A stretch of DNA of 64,000 bases from Owenia fusiformis (taxonomy: Eukaryota > Annelida > Polychaeta > Sabellida > Oweniidae): NCBI GenBank assembly GCA_903813345.2, contig CAIIXF020000005.1, positions 41,767,394-41,831,393 of the forward strand, in the 5' to 3' direction. The notes under the pieces were generated by a model. It was not told the DNA's origin, did not search any database, and saw only the letters and a program-made list of their open reading frames with translations. How positions within the stretch are numbered: position 1 is the stretch's first letter; the number at the start of each line of letters is the position of its first letter. Shown piece after piece: positions 24,901-36,859 of the stretch. The translations under genes and the position numbers were made by a program.

Positions 24901-27900
24901 GTAAAATCGGCACTAAAATGGCCGCCATTTTGAAATGAGCGGCCATTTTGAAAATCGGCTTTTGAGCAGAACTTCTACCCCATAGGGTATATGTGTACAA
25001 AATATGAACAAAATCGGGCCAATGGTATTTGAGTTATTGCCCGGATGGACGGACGTACGGACGGATGGATGTACGTACGGACGGACGGATGGAGGCATTC
25101 CCTATATCCCTCCGAACTTCGTTCGATGGGATAATCAATCCATTGGAAGTTTATGTAGAAATGTGCAAACATGAAAAGATAGAATTAAAGGAAAGGAATC
25201 TTGGTAAACTCACCATTATCATGTCAGCTATGTTAGTATGTTCTCCACCTCTAACACGATCAAACGTTACAGGCCTCGTGCTTGCCCTTAGAAATAATAA
25301 CAGTGTGCGTCCATAGACCCTGTAGTCTAGCAGTACCAGTGAAAAACCTAAAATTGAAGGAAATAAAAAAATGACTAATTCATAGCATGATCTAACAAAG
25401 TTTTTTCAGAATCCTTTGTTTGTTGCTAAGATTGTACTAATGCCTAGGTCACATAGCCGCCAGGCGCCGGCCGATGAGTAGTCATCGGCCGATTTCTAAA
25501 TCGACCGGGCTCCGGTGACTTTTCACCGATGTCTTGATCTAATCGTGAGTATGGTCACATTAGTACAGGCATCGTACGGCGCCCGCAATAAATTGAATCT
25601 GAAAGACATCGCATAAGCCTTATCCCCTCTATCCTTAGCCTTTGACATATTAACTGTAATTGAGACTGTTATATATATGGTATATGCATGAGTGAATATA
25701 CCTTAAAAATGTATCACTCTATTCAATGTGTATGACAGACATACACGATTAATGTCAATATAAGAACGACTAGATCAACCCACCCACCCAACCATTCAAA
25801 AGTGTGTCATTGTTTTACAGTAAGCCTAATCGTTCCATTTATGTTTTATAAAAAATCTCTGACAGTGTGTAGTAATTATAATTCCTTGTCTCATTATTTT
25901 TAAAACCTTTATATCACTTTATAAGTAATCATTATTAAGATTTATCAAACAAATCAGCACGCAAAATCCCAAGATGACCGTGCGATGCCACCGGGCGCCA
26001 TAAGATAATCGTACGATTGTCGATGACCGGACGGGACACGGCCGGGTAGGTACCGATGAGTTTGTTTGAGAAAAAATCGCCAAGACATGGGCAACTTTTA
26101 TCTCCGCGATATAACTCTGCCGGCGCCCGTACGATGTCTAAAAATCGGCCAATGAGTGGCGATCATCGCCCGGCGCCCGTACGATGCCCGGCTCGCCGGC
26201 CGATTTTGAACAAAATACTCATCGGCCAGGCGCCGTAGTGAAAATCGGAGCCTATGTGACCAAGGCATTAGTAAGAGTGCATTAAAATCTGGTAATATCC
26301 GTGTATATGCTCCCACATGCTCCCTCTCACAGTTCCCATAATCTAGAGAAAGCTTTCAACTTTACTATACCCTGTGGCTTGTCTTTATTCTTTTTCTGAG
26401 CTGCCTTGTAGTAATGATATCTTGATCTTCTGAATTTTGGCCCCTGTTTTTTCTTACTACTTTTTGGACCAGTCTTTTCTTTTTCTTTCTTCAGTCTTTC
26501 CTTTGCCAGAGTTTCCCTCTCAACATACAGATCTTTGACACAGTATTTCATTTCCTTCAAGTGAAATGTGAAAAATGTGAAATGATGACAACATTCATAT
26601 AATTCTGACCAATAATAGATGCTAATGAACATTTTGCTTAATCTTCTTTGACACTTGCTACATTTTATTGGTGTAGTATGATTCTTGAATACACTTTTAT
26701 TTATCAATATCACAATATCATCATATTCTATTTTGTTTTATGGCTCTAACAAATAGGGATATTTGACTCCAGTATTTCTTTGAAATATTTAATACTTTTG
26801 TCTTTCAAATATCATTAAGATATATCCTCAGCATCTATCTAATGTTAGAAGGTGTACATAACTATAGATTTTTAGTGTATTGAGGCATGATTCATCATAG
26901 CTTTTTGCAGGACACATGGCCAATTTTGGAAATTCTTGAAAAATCTTTGTAGAAAATTACTTTGATAATATGTAGCAAGTTGTAAAAACTGGAGAGCTTA
27001 ATCAAAGTTGTTTCAATAAGTCCAGAATGGAACAAGCTTTCATATGATGTGTAACATATATGGGCCTGCTATTTAGGATTGGTGGTTGATGGGGGACGGC
27101 CATTATGAAACACCCCATACATGTACTATACATTCTCCGGTCTATATGCTCCTACATTGTACATTCTTATCCGACTTTATCATCCCATACTATATATTCA
27201 TGAGACTTTTCATTCTAAGTGATGCTCATATTTACATTACTCACATCATATGATAGTGACCAGCCATTTTTGTAATGTTTCTCCACCATGGCCAACATGT
27301 CTTTTTGCCAATTTATTGAAGACATATAGCCATTCGTATCACATTCCTTCCTTATCTTGTCCTCTATAGCCTAAACATAAGACACAAGAAGTTACAACTT
27401 TTGAGAAAAATAGCAAGACATTTAAAGGACAACTGAAATAGTAATTTAAACCTAAAGGAATCTATTTTATTTAACATTGAATGTATTTGGACATGTCACC
27501 TCACCAATTATTTAAATGTTTTACATTGTTATTGGCCCCCATGTGATTTTTCACTGGCCCTCGCATGGCCCATTTTGGTCCATTGAATCATGACGTCTTA
27601 AAGATGTTTTGTTATTTGTTTTCACAAGAATCGGGATGTTGCTATAACATCGATGTCACTGATCATGTTGGGTTCAATCTGACTGATCAGTTATACGTTA
27701 ATTTTATAATACTGTTATTAGACTAGTAACAGTAATTTATCATTTATTTCATAATGCTTATCACGAGAACTTAATGTTGGCATTTTTATAGCTGCAAGTT
27801 GAGAAAACCTATTTCAGTTGTGCTTTAAGATGATAATATTAATATCTTTTAACTTTAAAACTGGCGGACTCTCTATTAAGGCATGATGACAATGATATCT

Positions 27901-30900
27901 TTTAAATCATATGAAATGTTACATATTCTATTTATTTACCAGTTTCATTTGTAGTCTTGCTATTTTCCTAAGATCAAGTTTAACCCTTTCTCCTCCAGGC
28001 TTATCATAATACACCATTGCACAGTGGTTAGTCAGCGATGGTGTATTGCCACCAGTGTGATCTTGACTGTAGCAAGTAGCAATGAAAATGTGTACTTTCA
28101 CATCGCGATCATCAGAATAAAGTAGGTGTAATTTAGGAAGTTCAACATTATCTGCATCTAAAAATATTGATAACGATCATAAATCAATGAATAGTAAAAC
28201 CTGTCTAAAGGGAGCACCTATGGGACCAGCCATAAGTTGGAAAATGTTCATATTTCAATTAATGTTTAACATGGAAGTCTACGGCAGATTCACAGAATGG
28301 GAATGGAAAAAAGTGTTCAAATTGAGAGGTTTTCAGATTAGGGAGGTATTTGTGACCACTGGTTTTACCATAAAGTGTACCTACACTTTGCACACTATAT
28401 ATGGGGCCTTTAACATATCCATAAAATAATGTACTAAGTTTACATATGTGAAAGAAAAGTTACCTCTAACTAAGCCTTCATTGATGTGCAGATCATACCA
28501 GGGCTCGGAAGCAGCAGGAGTCTGGGGGTATACAGGTAACCTACAAGTCAGTAAAATGTTTGTACCTACATATATGCATATAATGACCATTTCCAATCAA
28601 ACTTCAATAATATTATTGTTTGCTGTGTCCTGTCTGTGTTTTCTCAAGTAAATGTATAGCCTGCAATATTTTTCTGATTTCAGGAGTACAAGCACATGAT
28701 ATTATTGAGGTCTAGTCTTAGCAATTAGTCCCATGATTTACTTGTGGAAAATAACATGGAGAATGGAAATTAACAATAATCAGGATCAACAAGAAAAATT
28801 CACACAGAGACTTTAATTTCAAGCTTACCCAGTATATGGATCAATCTGAACAGCTTGTATAGGTGGCAGCACCATCTGAATGTCACCAGTCAGGTAGCCA
28901 CTATCATTTATACGCAGGTTCAGTGTATCAGAGCAGAAATGGCCTACTTCAATATTTCTACAAATAAAGAACAAATTGTTACTGGCGGACATTTTGGCTT
29001 TTCAACTTCTAATTTGGAAACTTTACATGATTTATAGGGTTTTGTGTTTCATTGCTTTTAGTCCTTGCACTTCCTCATTATTACAACATAAACCTCAATA
29101 ACAATTATACTTTAATTGGCTTTTCAATTATATTTTTCAGGGAGGAGAGGATGTTATTTGTTAAGGACATCAAACTGAGGTCTCTTAAATACTTATCCAT
29201 TGGATATTATATTAAATAAAAAGAGGTCCTTTGAAATAAAACATGTGTCTGCTTTTTCTCACGTGATATTTCTTTGACTGATGACTGGATGGCACATGGT
29301 TGTCCTCCAAAGCATTTTCATTGGCTCAATATGACCTTGAACTTTGGCTGCATCCAATATGGCAGCGTATGGGTTAGTCAAAGGTTCCGAATCATCATTA
29401 AACATGTGATAGTTTGCACCAATATACCTTAATGAACAGATAAAGAGGATGCATAAATATATCACAGATTTTTCTCCTGTAGTACTTTCCTTAACACATG
29501 ATTTTTGTTAATTCAATTCTTAAAAATTTTAAAATACACTGTTCTTTCAAGAAAGCCCAGGGTATATGTACTCTCAATGCTGTGTATAAGATAAAATGAA
29601 ACCAAAGCGAATGAATGAATATACAGGGTGGGCTAAAAAACCAATACCCAAGTTTATGAGATGAATAAATGATTCATATGATATATGTTCAACCATGCCA
29701 TGCATTATATATCATGTACTAAAGTATGGTAATACCAGATCAAATGCACCTGTACATTTATAACCTTATATGTACCTGTACATCAACATTCATAACCTTA
29801 TATGTACCTGTACATAAACATTCATAACCTAATATGTACCTGCACATCAACATTTATAACCTTATATGTACCTGTACATAAACATTCATAGCCTTATATG
29901 TACCTGTACATAAACATTCCTAACCTAATATGTACCTGTACATCAACATTTATAACCTTATATGTACCTGTAGCAATCTGAAGAATCTTTCTCTGAGCCC
30001 AACATTGCATTGACAATTGCCAAGTGGTAAAACGGACATTCATGTTTGGTGGCAATGTCATTAAGACGCTCTTTTACAACCTTGTGCCAATTCAATGAAG
30101 GATCTGAAAGTGTAATGCGTAAAATACATTTAAAATATGGCACAAGCACTATGAATGTACCAATTAGCCAAATACATATTGGTAATGCTAAATAAGGTTT
30201 AACACCCCTATCAAAGGTGGGGTGATGTAAGGCAAAATGTATTTAGCTTCTCTCCCAAAAGTATGAGGATTTTGAAACGGCGTAAAAATACAATTATCTG
30301 CCTTCACTTTAATAAACATTCAAAGTAATACTTACCAAGAGAGTACCCTGAGAAGCATCTAAGGGCAGACTCTGCGGCATACTGGACTGTAGCGTCATAT
30401 ACAACATCAGCCTTCAATGCTACATCCCATGCCTGAGCAGCTTTCCTAGCTTTGCCTACTGAAAGCAACCTAGAAAATAAGTAGAATATAAGCAGGGAAA
30501 TACAAGAGCCACCTGTCCATTTGTTTCTGTGTCAAAATGGCCACCATTTTTCGTTTAATTGATAACTCAGATATAGGTTGTTTGATTTGATTGAGTGATA
30601 TGTTAAATGTCATAAAGAAATTGCAAAAAGAATTCTGTGTTTTTCATAAAAATAGCTGTCACCTTGGAATCGGAAATAAGATAATTTGATTTTGCAAATT
30701 TGTTAAACCAACAAGGCATTAACATGCAAAATGTCACCACCTGCCATTTGTTATAGACGCAGAATGCTAACTGCGAACAGCCAAATGCAAAACACTGAAC
30801 ACCGAACATCATCCACAAAAAGTTGAAGACTATAACAATATGTCACCACTTCTGGAGGTCACATAATAGCCCTATTTACACTACACGCGACAGTCCAAGT

Positions 30901-33900
30901 TGTCTTGGCTAAAGCATTTAGAAAAATTATGTTGAGTTTACACCACCATTTTCAAGACGTCTTACGAAATATGATTGAGTTTACACCTGTTTTTCTAAAA
31001 CGTCTTAGAGATATGTAGCTATACATGTAAAATGAAAAAAACAGTTCAGTACTGGTTGAAGGACAGTTCCGTCAATATAGCTATGCGTTTCCTGCTTCTA
31101 TACTTTGTGCTAAAGAATGCATCGGTTTCACAAAAATATGTCCTAAAGAAAGCATTGTTAAAAGCATGAAAGAGAGCAGGAAGATTTTGTGCATATATTA
31201 GGATTATGATAGATTTGGGATGATATTGGGAACAAGGGATAAGACAAAAGAAAGGACCATGCGACACATGTAAACATTTTTCGTTCAGCGCATCAACGCA
31301 AAAAAAATGGGCTAAGAGCTCTTGACTAAAACCGATGGATTTACACTCACTTGTAAAACGTTTTAACGCTAAGACGTCTTGGCTATGACTAGGGCCCTAA
31401 AACGTTTTAGCTAAGCGGTCTTAGAAGAGAGCTCTTGAGAAAATCTGGATTAACATTATATTTGTAAAACGTTTTAACGCTAAAACGTATTATCCAAGAC
31501 GTCTTAGGGATCTAGTGTAAATCCAACAAATAAAACCTTACCCAGTATCCATAGCATTTGCAGCCAATGTCAAACACTGTGCCTGAATATCACCAGCATT
31601 TCTTGCATATTTACTGTTACTAAGTACAGCATCTTTAGCAGCATAGAAGAACCTTGATGCCTTGTTGCAATCCCCATTCTGAGTATACAGACGTCCCAGT
31701 TCATTGAAGTACATGGCACGAGTGCGTGCTGCAAAATACAATCACAGAAGGTCAAGGTCATATTGTTTCTAGGTCAAGATTACCCAAAGGGTCAAAAGTA
31801 AATCGCATATTAATGAGTCTGTGACAACATAAAAAAGGTTATTTAAGTTCAAGGTTGCTTGGAAGCTAAAGGTCAAGGTCAATATATACGTTTTGGAGGG
31901 TCAAGGTCAGAGACTTCCTAAATTTGACACATACCACAGTACCATTGATAAACTTAATGATTTGCCATTAAAATTTAGTTCAATAACTGTTTCTTGGACC
32001 AGGTCATAAGCAAAGGTAAAGGCCACCTTACAGGTGATACATGTAGGTCACTGTATAGGTCACTATATATAATGGGTCCGGAAAACTTGGTATGTACTGT
32101 AAATCACGGCTGTGATGCCATAAAGGCAATGTTGATGTGAGAGAGTCAGTTCCCTCCGTAGCTCAAGTGAGAGCATCTGACATGTAATCGGGAAGTTGAG
32201 GGTTCGATTCCCACCAGTGTGGAGTGCCTTTTTAACTTGTGTTTTTGATGATGTGTAAGTGCTATATCAAGGTCTAGTAGGTCAGGGTAATGTTTTAAGG
32301 TCAGCATCACTTGAAAGTTCAACACAGTGGGAATTAAATAGTTAATTCAGGGTCCCAAGTCATTTTTGTGGATTGTCACAATAATAGAGAATTGATTCTC
32401 ACCATGTTTATGATTTTCAGCCAAATAGAGAAAACACTGACTAGCTTTGGCAATGTCACCTCTAGCCCACCATACATATGCCATGGCCCCATCATACAAG
32501 CAATCTATAACCCTTGGGTACCTGCAAATATACATTTCAGATAAATAAATGAAAACCTATGGGTAGAATAACCCAGATGCCAGTAGGTAGTTAAGAGTTT
32601 CACCAACAGGTGGCTAATTCAGGTCAGATACCATGGCAGATACAGTGATCTCCCCAGTATTAAAGCAGGTTGGTGCAGCAGCCACCTGAGATTTAGGAAA
32701 TAGGCTTGCACCCACATGAAAATCCATTTGCTGCCAATTAGAAAAATCATGACAAATTGGCATGATTTGACTATCTTTGGTCTGAATTGTGAAAATGAGA
32801 ATTTTGCACCCATCTGAGAAAAAATCTTGGGGTTCCATAAACTTTAATATTCATCAGTGGATCAATTTTCATTTTGCGATTATGTCTCATAATTATACAG
32901 ATGAAAATATTCTCTGTTCAAAACACAAGAAAAGATATTTCACTTTTTGTGATTTTATAACATGGGGTCTATGGGGAATCTCCCTGACATAGAAGTCACA
33001 TTTTCAAGAATTGGTATCAATATGGCAAACTGAATTCAACATTGTTTTTCTCTTAAACCAATCATGAAAACATCCTGTAAAAACGTGATTTCCATGTAAT
33101 GGTCACTGATTGACAATAATTTAAAATAAAAATTATTCATATTGTTTTTTAACATTTTTTGTTTTTATTGCTATTGTTTTTAGTTCCTTTCTACCAATTC
33201 TTGAGAATGAAATAAAATATCTTTCCCAACCTTGTTGGAACAAAATAGCATATACAACATTTTCTTAAACCTCTCAATATTATAGTTATACAAAGGAAAG
33301 TTTGGTTCATTTAACAAAAAGTATTCAAATTTAAAAAAAAAAAAAAAAATAGATAAAAATTAAAATAAACCTTTTATTTCATTAACAAGATACTTTTTTT
33401 AAATGAACCAAACTTTCCTTTGTACAATTACAATATTGAGAGACCTAAACACTTTGTGTGTCGTTTTGTTCCAATGAGGTTCGGAAAAATGTTTCATTTC
33501 ATTCCGAAAACATATGATACCAAGAACAAAAGAAGTGTCTGATGTATTTTCTAAAACAATATAGAGAAAAGTATATATATTTTTATGTGCCATTTTACAA
33601 ACACACAAGTAAATAAACACATTCAAATGTTATTTCAATCAACATCAAAGTCTTGGTTTATGCTAGGATGAATAAATTAAATGTTGTTAATCATGTTCAT
33701 TAAGGATTTAAGCACTTACCTAGCATTCAATGCCATCTTCACCCTGATTGTCATGGTCAACTCTGCTTTCTTCATTCTTTCTTCCTCAGATTGTGAGGGA
33801 TTCTTTGATGCAACATTGTCCCCCAAGACACAAGGTAACATGAGATCTATAGTTTGAGCCAGCACTACAATGCATGAGCAAATTGTGAATTTGAATGGAT

Positions 33901-36842
33901 ACTTATGCCTGCTGTTCTCATTAGAAATATTTATATGTAATATATAATATGTTATTATATGTAACTGCTGATGATCCAAATTGATAGAAAAATTTCTACA
34001 ATTTTTTCTCTTATTTTTCGGATTTTCATGAACAACTCATATTAATTACCCAGATGCGAGTAGGTATTAACCAGTTTCACCACCAGGTGGCTGATTCGGG
34101 TTAGTTAGCATGGTAGGTATATAAGAAAGTTCCCTTAAACTTGAATATTATCAGTTTAAGTCAATCAATTTTCATATAATCCTTATAATCATACAAATTA
34201 AAATTTGTGAAATAAAAGAAAATATTATCTGCCCAACACATGAAAAAGATTTTTCAAAGAAGATTAAATTTTCAAAGTTGGTAAATACTTTTTTGAACCA
34301 CATTTCTAGACATAATTTTACATGTAGACTTCAACGTACAGTAGTAGTGGTAAATTGTAGACTTCAAATCTGATATCCCGTTTACTATATTTTTAATATT
34401 TAATGAAGTAAATCAAAATTATTTCTACTTGCATCTAGTTTATTCAACTGAGTTCATGAACATCTCATGTCAAGTCAAAAGGGCTCATGAACACCTCATG
34501 TTAATGCAAGTGAGTTTATGAACAGCTCATGCTAATTTAACTGAGTTCAGGAACAGCTCATTTTAATTCAACTGAGTTCATGAACAGCTCATGTTAATTC
34601 AACTGAGTTTATGAACATCTTATGTTAATTCAACTGAGTTCATGAACAGCTCATGGTTATTCAACTGAGTTCATGAACAGCTCATGTTAATTCAAATGAG
34701 TTCATGAACAGCTCATGTTAATTCAACTGAGTTCATGAACAGCTCATGCTAATTCAACTGAGTTCATGAACAGCTCATGTTAATTCAACTGAGTTTATGA
34801 ACATCTTATGTTAATTCAACTGAGTTCATGAACAGCTCATGGTTATTCAACTGAGTTCATGAACAGCTCATGTTAATTCAAATGAGTTCATGAACAGCTC
34901 ATGTTAATTCAACTGAGTTCATGAACAGCTCATGTTAATTCAACTGAGTTCATGAACATCTTATGTTAAGTCAACTGAGTTCATGAACAGCTCATGTTAA
35001 TTCAACTGAGTTTATGATAAGCTCATGTTAATTCAACTGAGTTAATGAATAGTTCATGTTAATTCAACTGAGTTCATGAACAGCTCATGTTAATTCAACT
35101 GAGTTAATGAACAGCTCATGTTAATTCAACTGAGTTAATGAACATCTTATGTTAATTCAATTGAGTTCATGAACAGCTCATGTTAATTCAACTGAGTTTA
35201 TGATAAGCTCATGTTAATTCAACTGAGTTAATGAATAGTTCATGTTAATTTAACTGAGTTCATGAACAGCTCATGTTAATTCAACTGAGTTAATGAACAG
35301 CTCATGTTAATTCAACTGAGTTAATGAACATCTTATGTTAATTCAATTGAGTTCATGAACAGCTCATGTTAATTCAACTGAGTTCATGAACATCTTATGT
35401 TAATTCAATTGAGTTCATGAACAGCTCATGTTAATTCAAATGAGTTCATGAACAGCTCATGTTAATTCAACTGAGTTCATGAACAGCTCATGTTAATTCA
35501 ACTGAGTTAATGAACAGCTCATGTTAATTCAACTGAGTTCATGAACATCTTATGTTAATTCAATTGAGTTCATGAACAGCTCATGTTAATTCAACTGAGT
35601 TCATGAACAGCTCATGTTAATTCAACTGAGTTCATGAACATCTTATGTTAATTCAATTGAGTTCATGAACAGCTCATGTTAATTCAACTGAGTTCATGAA
35701 CAACTCATGTTAAGTCAACTGAGTTCATGAACAGCTCATGTTAATTCAACTGAGATCAAACTTCTGCCCATAGGATCTAGTTTTGTTTTTCAGTAACCCC
35801 CATCCATCAGTGAAAAATTTGGTAATATGAATTATACAGATCTAGATAATCAATAAATAATGTACTCAAAATATGCAGTACTCTTACCAGATAATGCATA
35901 AATGATATTGTTGTAGTTGTTGTTCCTGTTGTTGTTGCTATAGTAATTTACTTCTTTACTTCTGGATTTATGATAAATTGGCAAAGTAAATGTCCCCATT
36001 TGGAACCCAGCAACTTGCTGGTTCTGTGCATTCCATACATCATCATATGTCAATGTTTCTATGTTGCGCCATTCACCCCTGCTTTCATAGTGTTTATCTT
36101 TTTTAGGATTGGCTTCTTTTTCATTAAAAAAATTATTTGGAACAGATTCAATGTAAGCCAAAGTTCTGTGAAGCCATGAAATTTGGACTGATTCGAGTTT
36201 TTTGTTATTTCTTTGAACATGCATCATGCGTTTTAGCAGAGGTGGGAGATCATTGGTAGGTGGTACTGCTTTGCTTTTGGTTTGGATTGATCTCAGACAC
36301 AATTCTGTCAAACTGGGTATTTGTTTTTCAATAGAAATTAAACTAGATTCAAGTATGTCAGTGGGAAGGGTTAAATCTAGAGAATCAGAGTTTGAAAATG
36401 GAATTGTGAGATCTTCCATTCTATATAGTTTTCTCATCCTTTTCTGCCGTTTTGAAGAACCCTTTCTTTCACGTTTATTCATCTCTGACGTGTGACGCTG
36501 AGTTGATCCACTGGCAATAACATTTTCTGCTGCACATTGTTCAACCTCATTGTGATCTATCACATCTTCATTATCACTACCACTGCTATCAAATGTATCC
36601 TCCGCTGAAAAATATTCACTATCTATGCTTTCAGTACCACTTTCACAACTGTTCTCTTCACTAATATTTAACTCCTCTATCTCAGAAACAATATCTTTGC
36701 TATCATGACGCGATGTTTTCCCTTTCTTAAAATTTGGCTCTTCTTTTGGTTGAGAAAATTCCCATGACACCATGCGGTTGTAGGATTTGTGATTTGCGTG
36801 CTGCTGAATTAAACTTTCTAAAATGGACGACTCTTCCTCCAT
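18960..36842 (-). CDS. Unrecognised ~1,240-residue protein with TPR-like middle and beta-rich C-terminus
   Basis: Nineteen coding exons on the minus strand, high to low: 36842-35888, 33864-33720, 32521-32403, 31728-31542, 30469-30336, 30103-29968, 29427-29263, 28957-28829, 28540-28464, 28157-27940, 27370-27245, 26554-26371, 25347-25214, 23189-22993, 21728-21603, 21342-21178, 20610-20434, 19670-19594, 19231-18960. All borders are GT-AG and every phase closes (3,723 nt). Residues 1-318 are acidic and Ser-rich, ending in a low-complexity NNNRNNNYNN run. Residues about 320-560 are helical and TPR-like (ARGDIAKASQCFLYLAE, NELGRLYTQNGDCNKASRFF, GKARKAAQAWDVALKAD). Residues 797-858 are lysine-rich. 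The rest is beta-rich, ending CCINTSRQ. There is no signal peptide. The start at 36842 is chosen because an acceptor (ATTTCAG) lies 13 nt upstream; an in-frame Met at 36941 would add 33 residues. I do not recognise the family. Confidence 0.8.
19690..20275. repeat. Two tandem 312-bp units, each made of two palindromes
   Basis: The unit starts at 19701 and recurs at 20013. Within each unit the first palindrome has arms TCTGTATTGCTACTGAGATT / AATCTCAGTAGCAATACAGA. The second has arms GTTATTGAATGATTTGAAGT / ACTTCAAATCATTCAATAAC. ORFs predicted across it are palindrome artefacts. It lies in the intron 19671-20433 of the minus-strand gene. Confidence 0.8.
23238..23652. mobile_element. Foldback element with ~190-bp inverted arms
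   Basis: The left arm (GCGGTACAAACTTCG, TTTTTGACCTACC, AATCAAGGATT, CTTGTTCCATT, TTGGTCCCCAGCTGT) is mirrored by the right arm (ACAGCTGGGGACCAA, AATGGAACAAG, AATCCTTGATT, GGTAGGTCAAAAA, CGAAGTTTGTACCGC). The turn is at about 23437. There is no coding content. It starts about 50 bp from the exon 22993-23189 acceptor side. Confidence 0.75.
23958..25132 (-). repeat. Dispersed ~1 kb repeat, copy C (minus orientation)
   Basis: Reverse-complement member of the family of copies A and B: it begins AACCAGAACAACGCCAAAGC and ends CGTTCGATGGGAT, with GGACGGACGGACGG-type sequence at 25046-25091 and several ~140-bp internal repeats. Its match to copy A is close over long stretches. It lies in an intron of the minus-strand gene, ending about 80 bp from exon 25214-25347. 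Confidence 0.8.
25437..26271. mobile_element. TIR element with GC-rich subterminal repeats (835 bp)
   Basis: The ends CTAATGCCTAGGTCACATAG and CTATGTGACCAAGGCATTAG are inverted and flanked by TA (25435-25436, 26272-26273), which suggests a Tc1/mariner-type MITE. The subterminal parts carry repeated GGCGCCCGTACGATG and CATCGGCCGA words of much higher GC than the surroundings. There is no credible ORF. Confidence 0.7.
29755..29967. repeat. ~31-bp tandem repeat, about 7 copies
   Basis: Unit TATGTACCTGTACATAAACATTCATAACCT with variants. It abuts the splice donor of exon 30103-29968: the donor on the minus strand is the GTACAT of the last repeat copy. Confidence 0.8.
30870..31524. mobile_element. 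Possible TIR element beside an exon
   Basis: The ends CCCTATTTACACTACA and TAGTGTAAATCC are partly inverted. The interior is rich in ACGTTTTAACGCTAAAACGT-like palindromes and AAGACGTCTT words. The target duplication was not resolved. The right end lies about 18 bp from the donor of exon 31728-31542. Confidence 0.45.
32151..32222 (+). repeat. tRNA-like sequence (SINE head or tRNA pseudogene)
   Basis: Contains an A-box-like TAGCTCAAGTGAGAGC (the D-stem pairs GCTC/GAGC), a possible anticodon loop CATGTAA (TGT, Thr) with a weak stem, and a B-box-like GGTTCGATTCC. The acceptor stem does not pair, so it is not an intact tRNA gene. It is intronic in the minus-strand gene. Confidence 0.55.
33226..33484. 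mobile_element. Short foldback element (~260 bp)
   Basis: Arms TATACAAAGGAAAGTTTGGT and ACCAAACTTTCCTTTGTACA, with outer pairs TTGGAACAAAA / TTTTGTTCCAA, enclose an A-rich centre at 33330-33360. It is intronic in the minus-strand gene. Confidence 0.7.
34441..35755. repeat. 31-bp minisatellite, ~42 copies, with 186-bp higher-order period
   Basis: Monomer TTAATTCAACTGAGTTCATG AACAGCTCATG (31 bp). Variant monomers recur exactly 186 bp (six monomers) apart: TTTATGAACATC at 34605/34791, TTTATGATAAGC at 35008/35194, and AACATCTTATGTTAATTCAA at 35141/35327. It lies in the intron between the first two coding exons of the minus-strand gene. No spacers are present, so it is not CRISPR-like. Confidence 0.95.
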
Positions 36843-36859
36843 TTTATGGATGGTCCTGA

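Noticed and set aside
32151-32222. Functional tRNA-Thr gene
   Set aside because: The acceptor stem does not pair and the T-stem has a mismatch.
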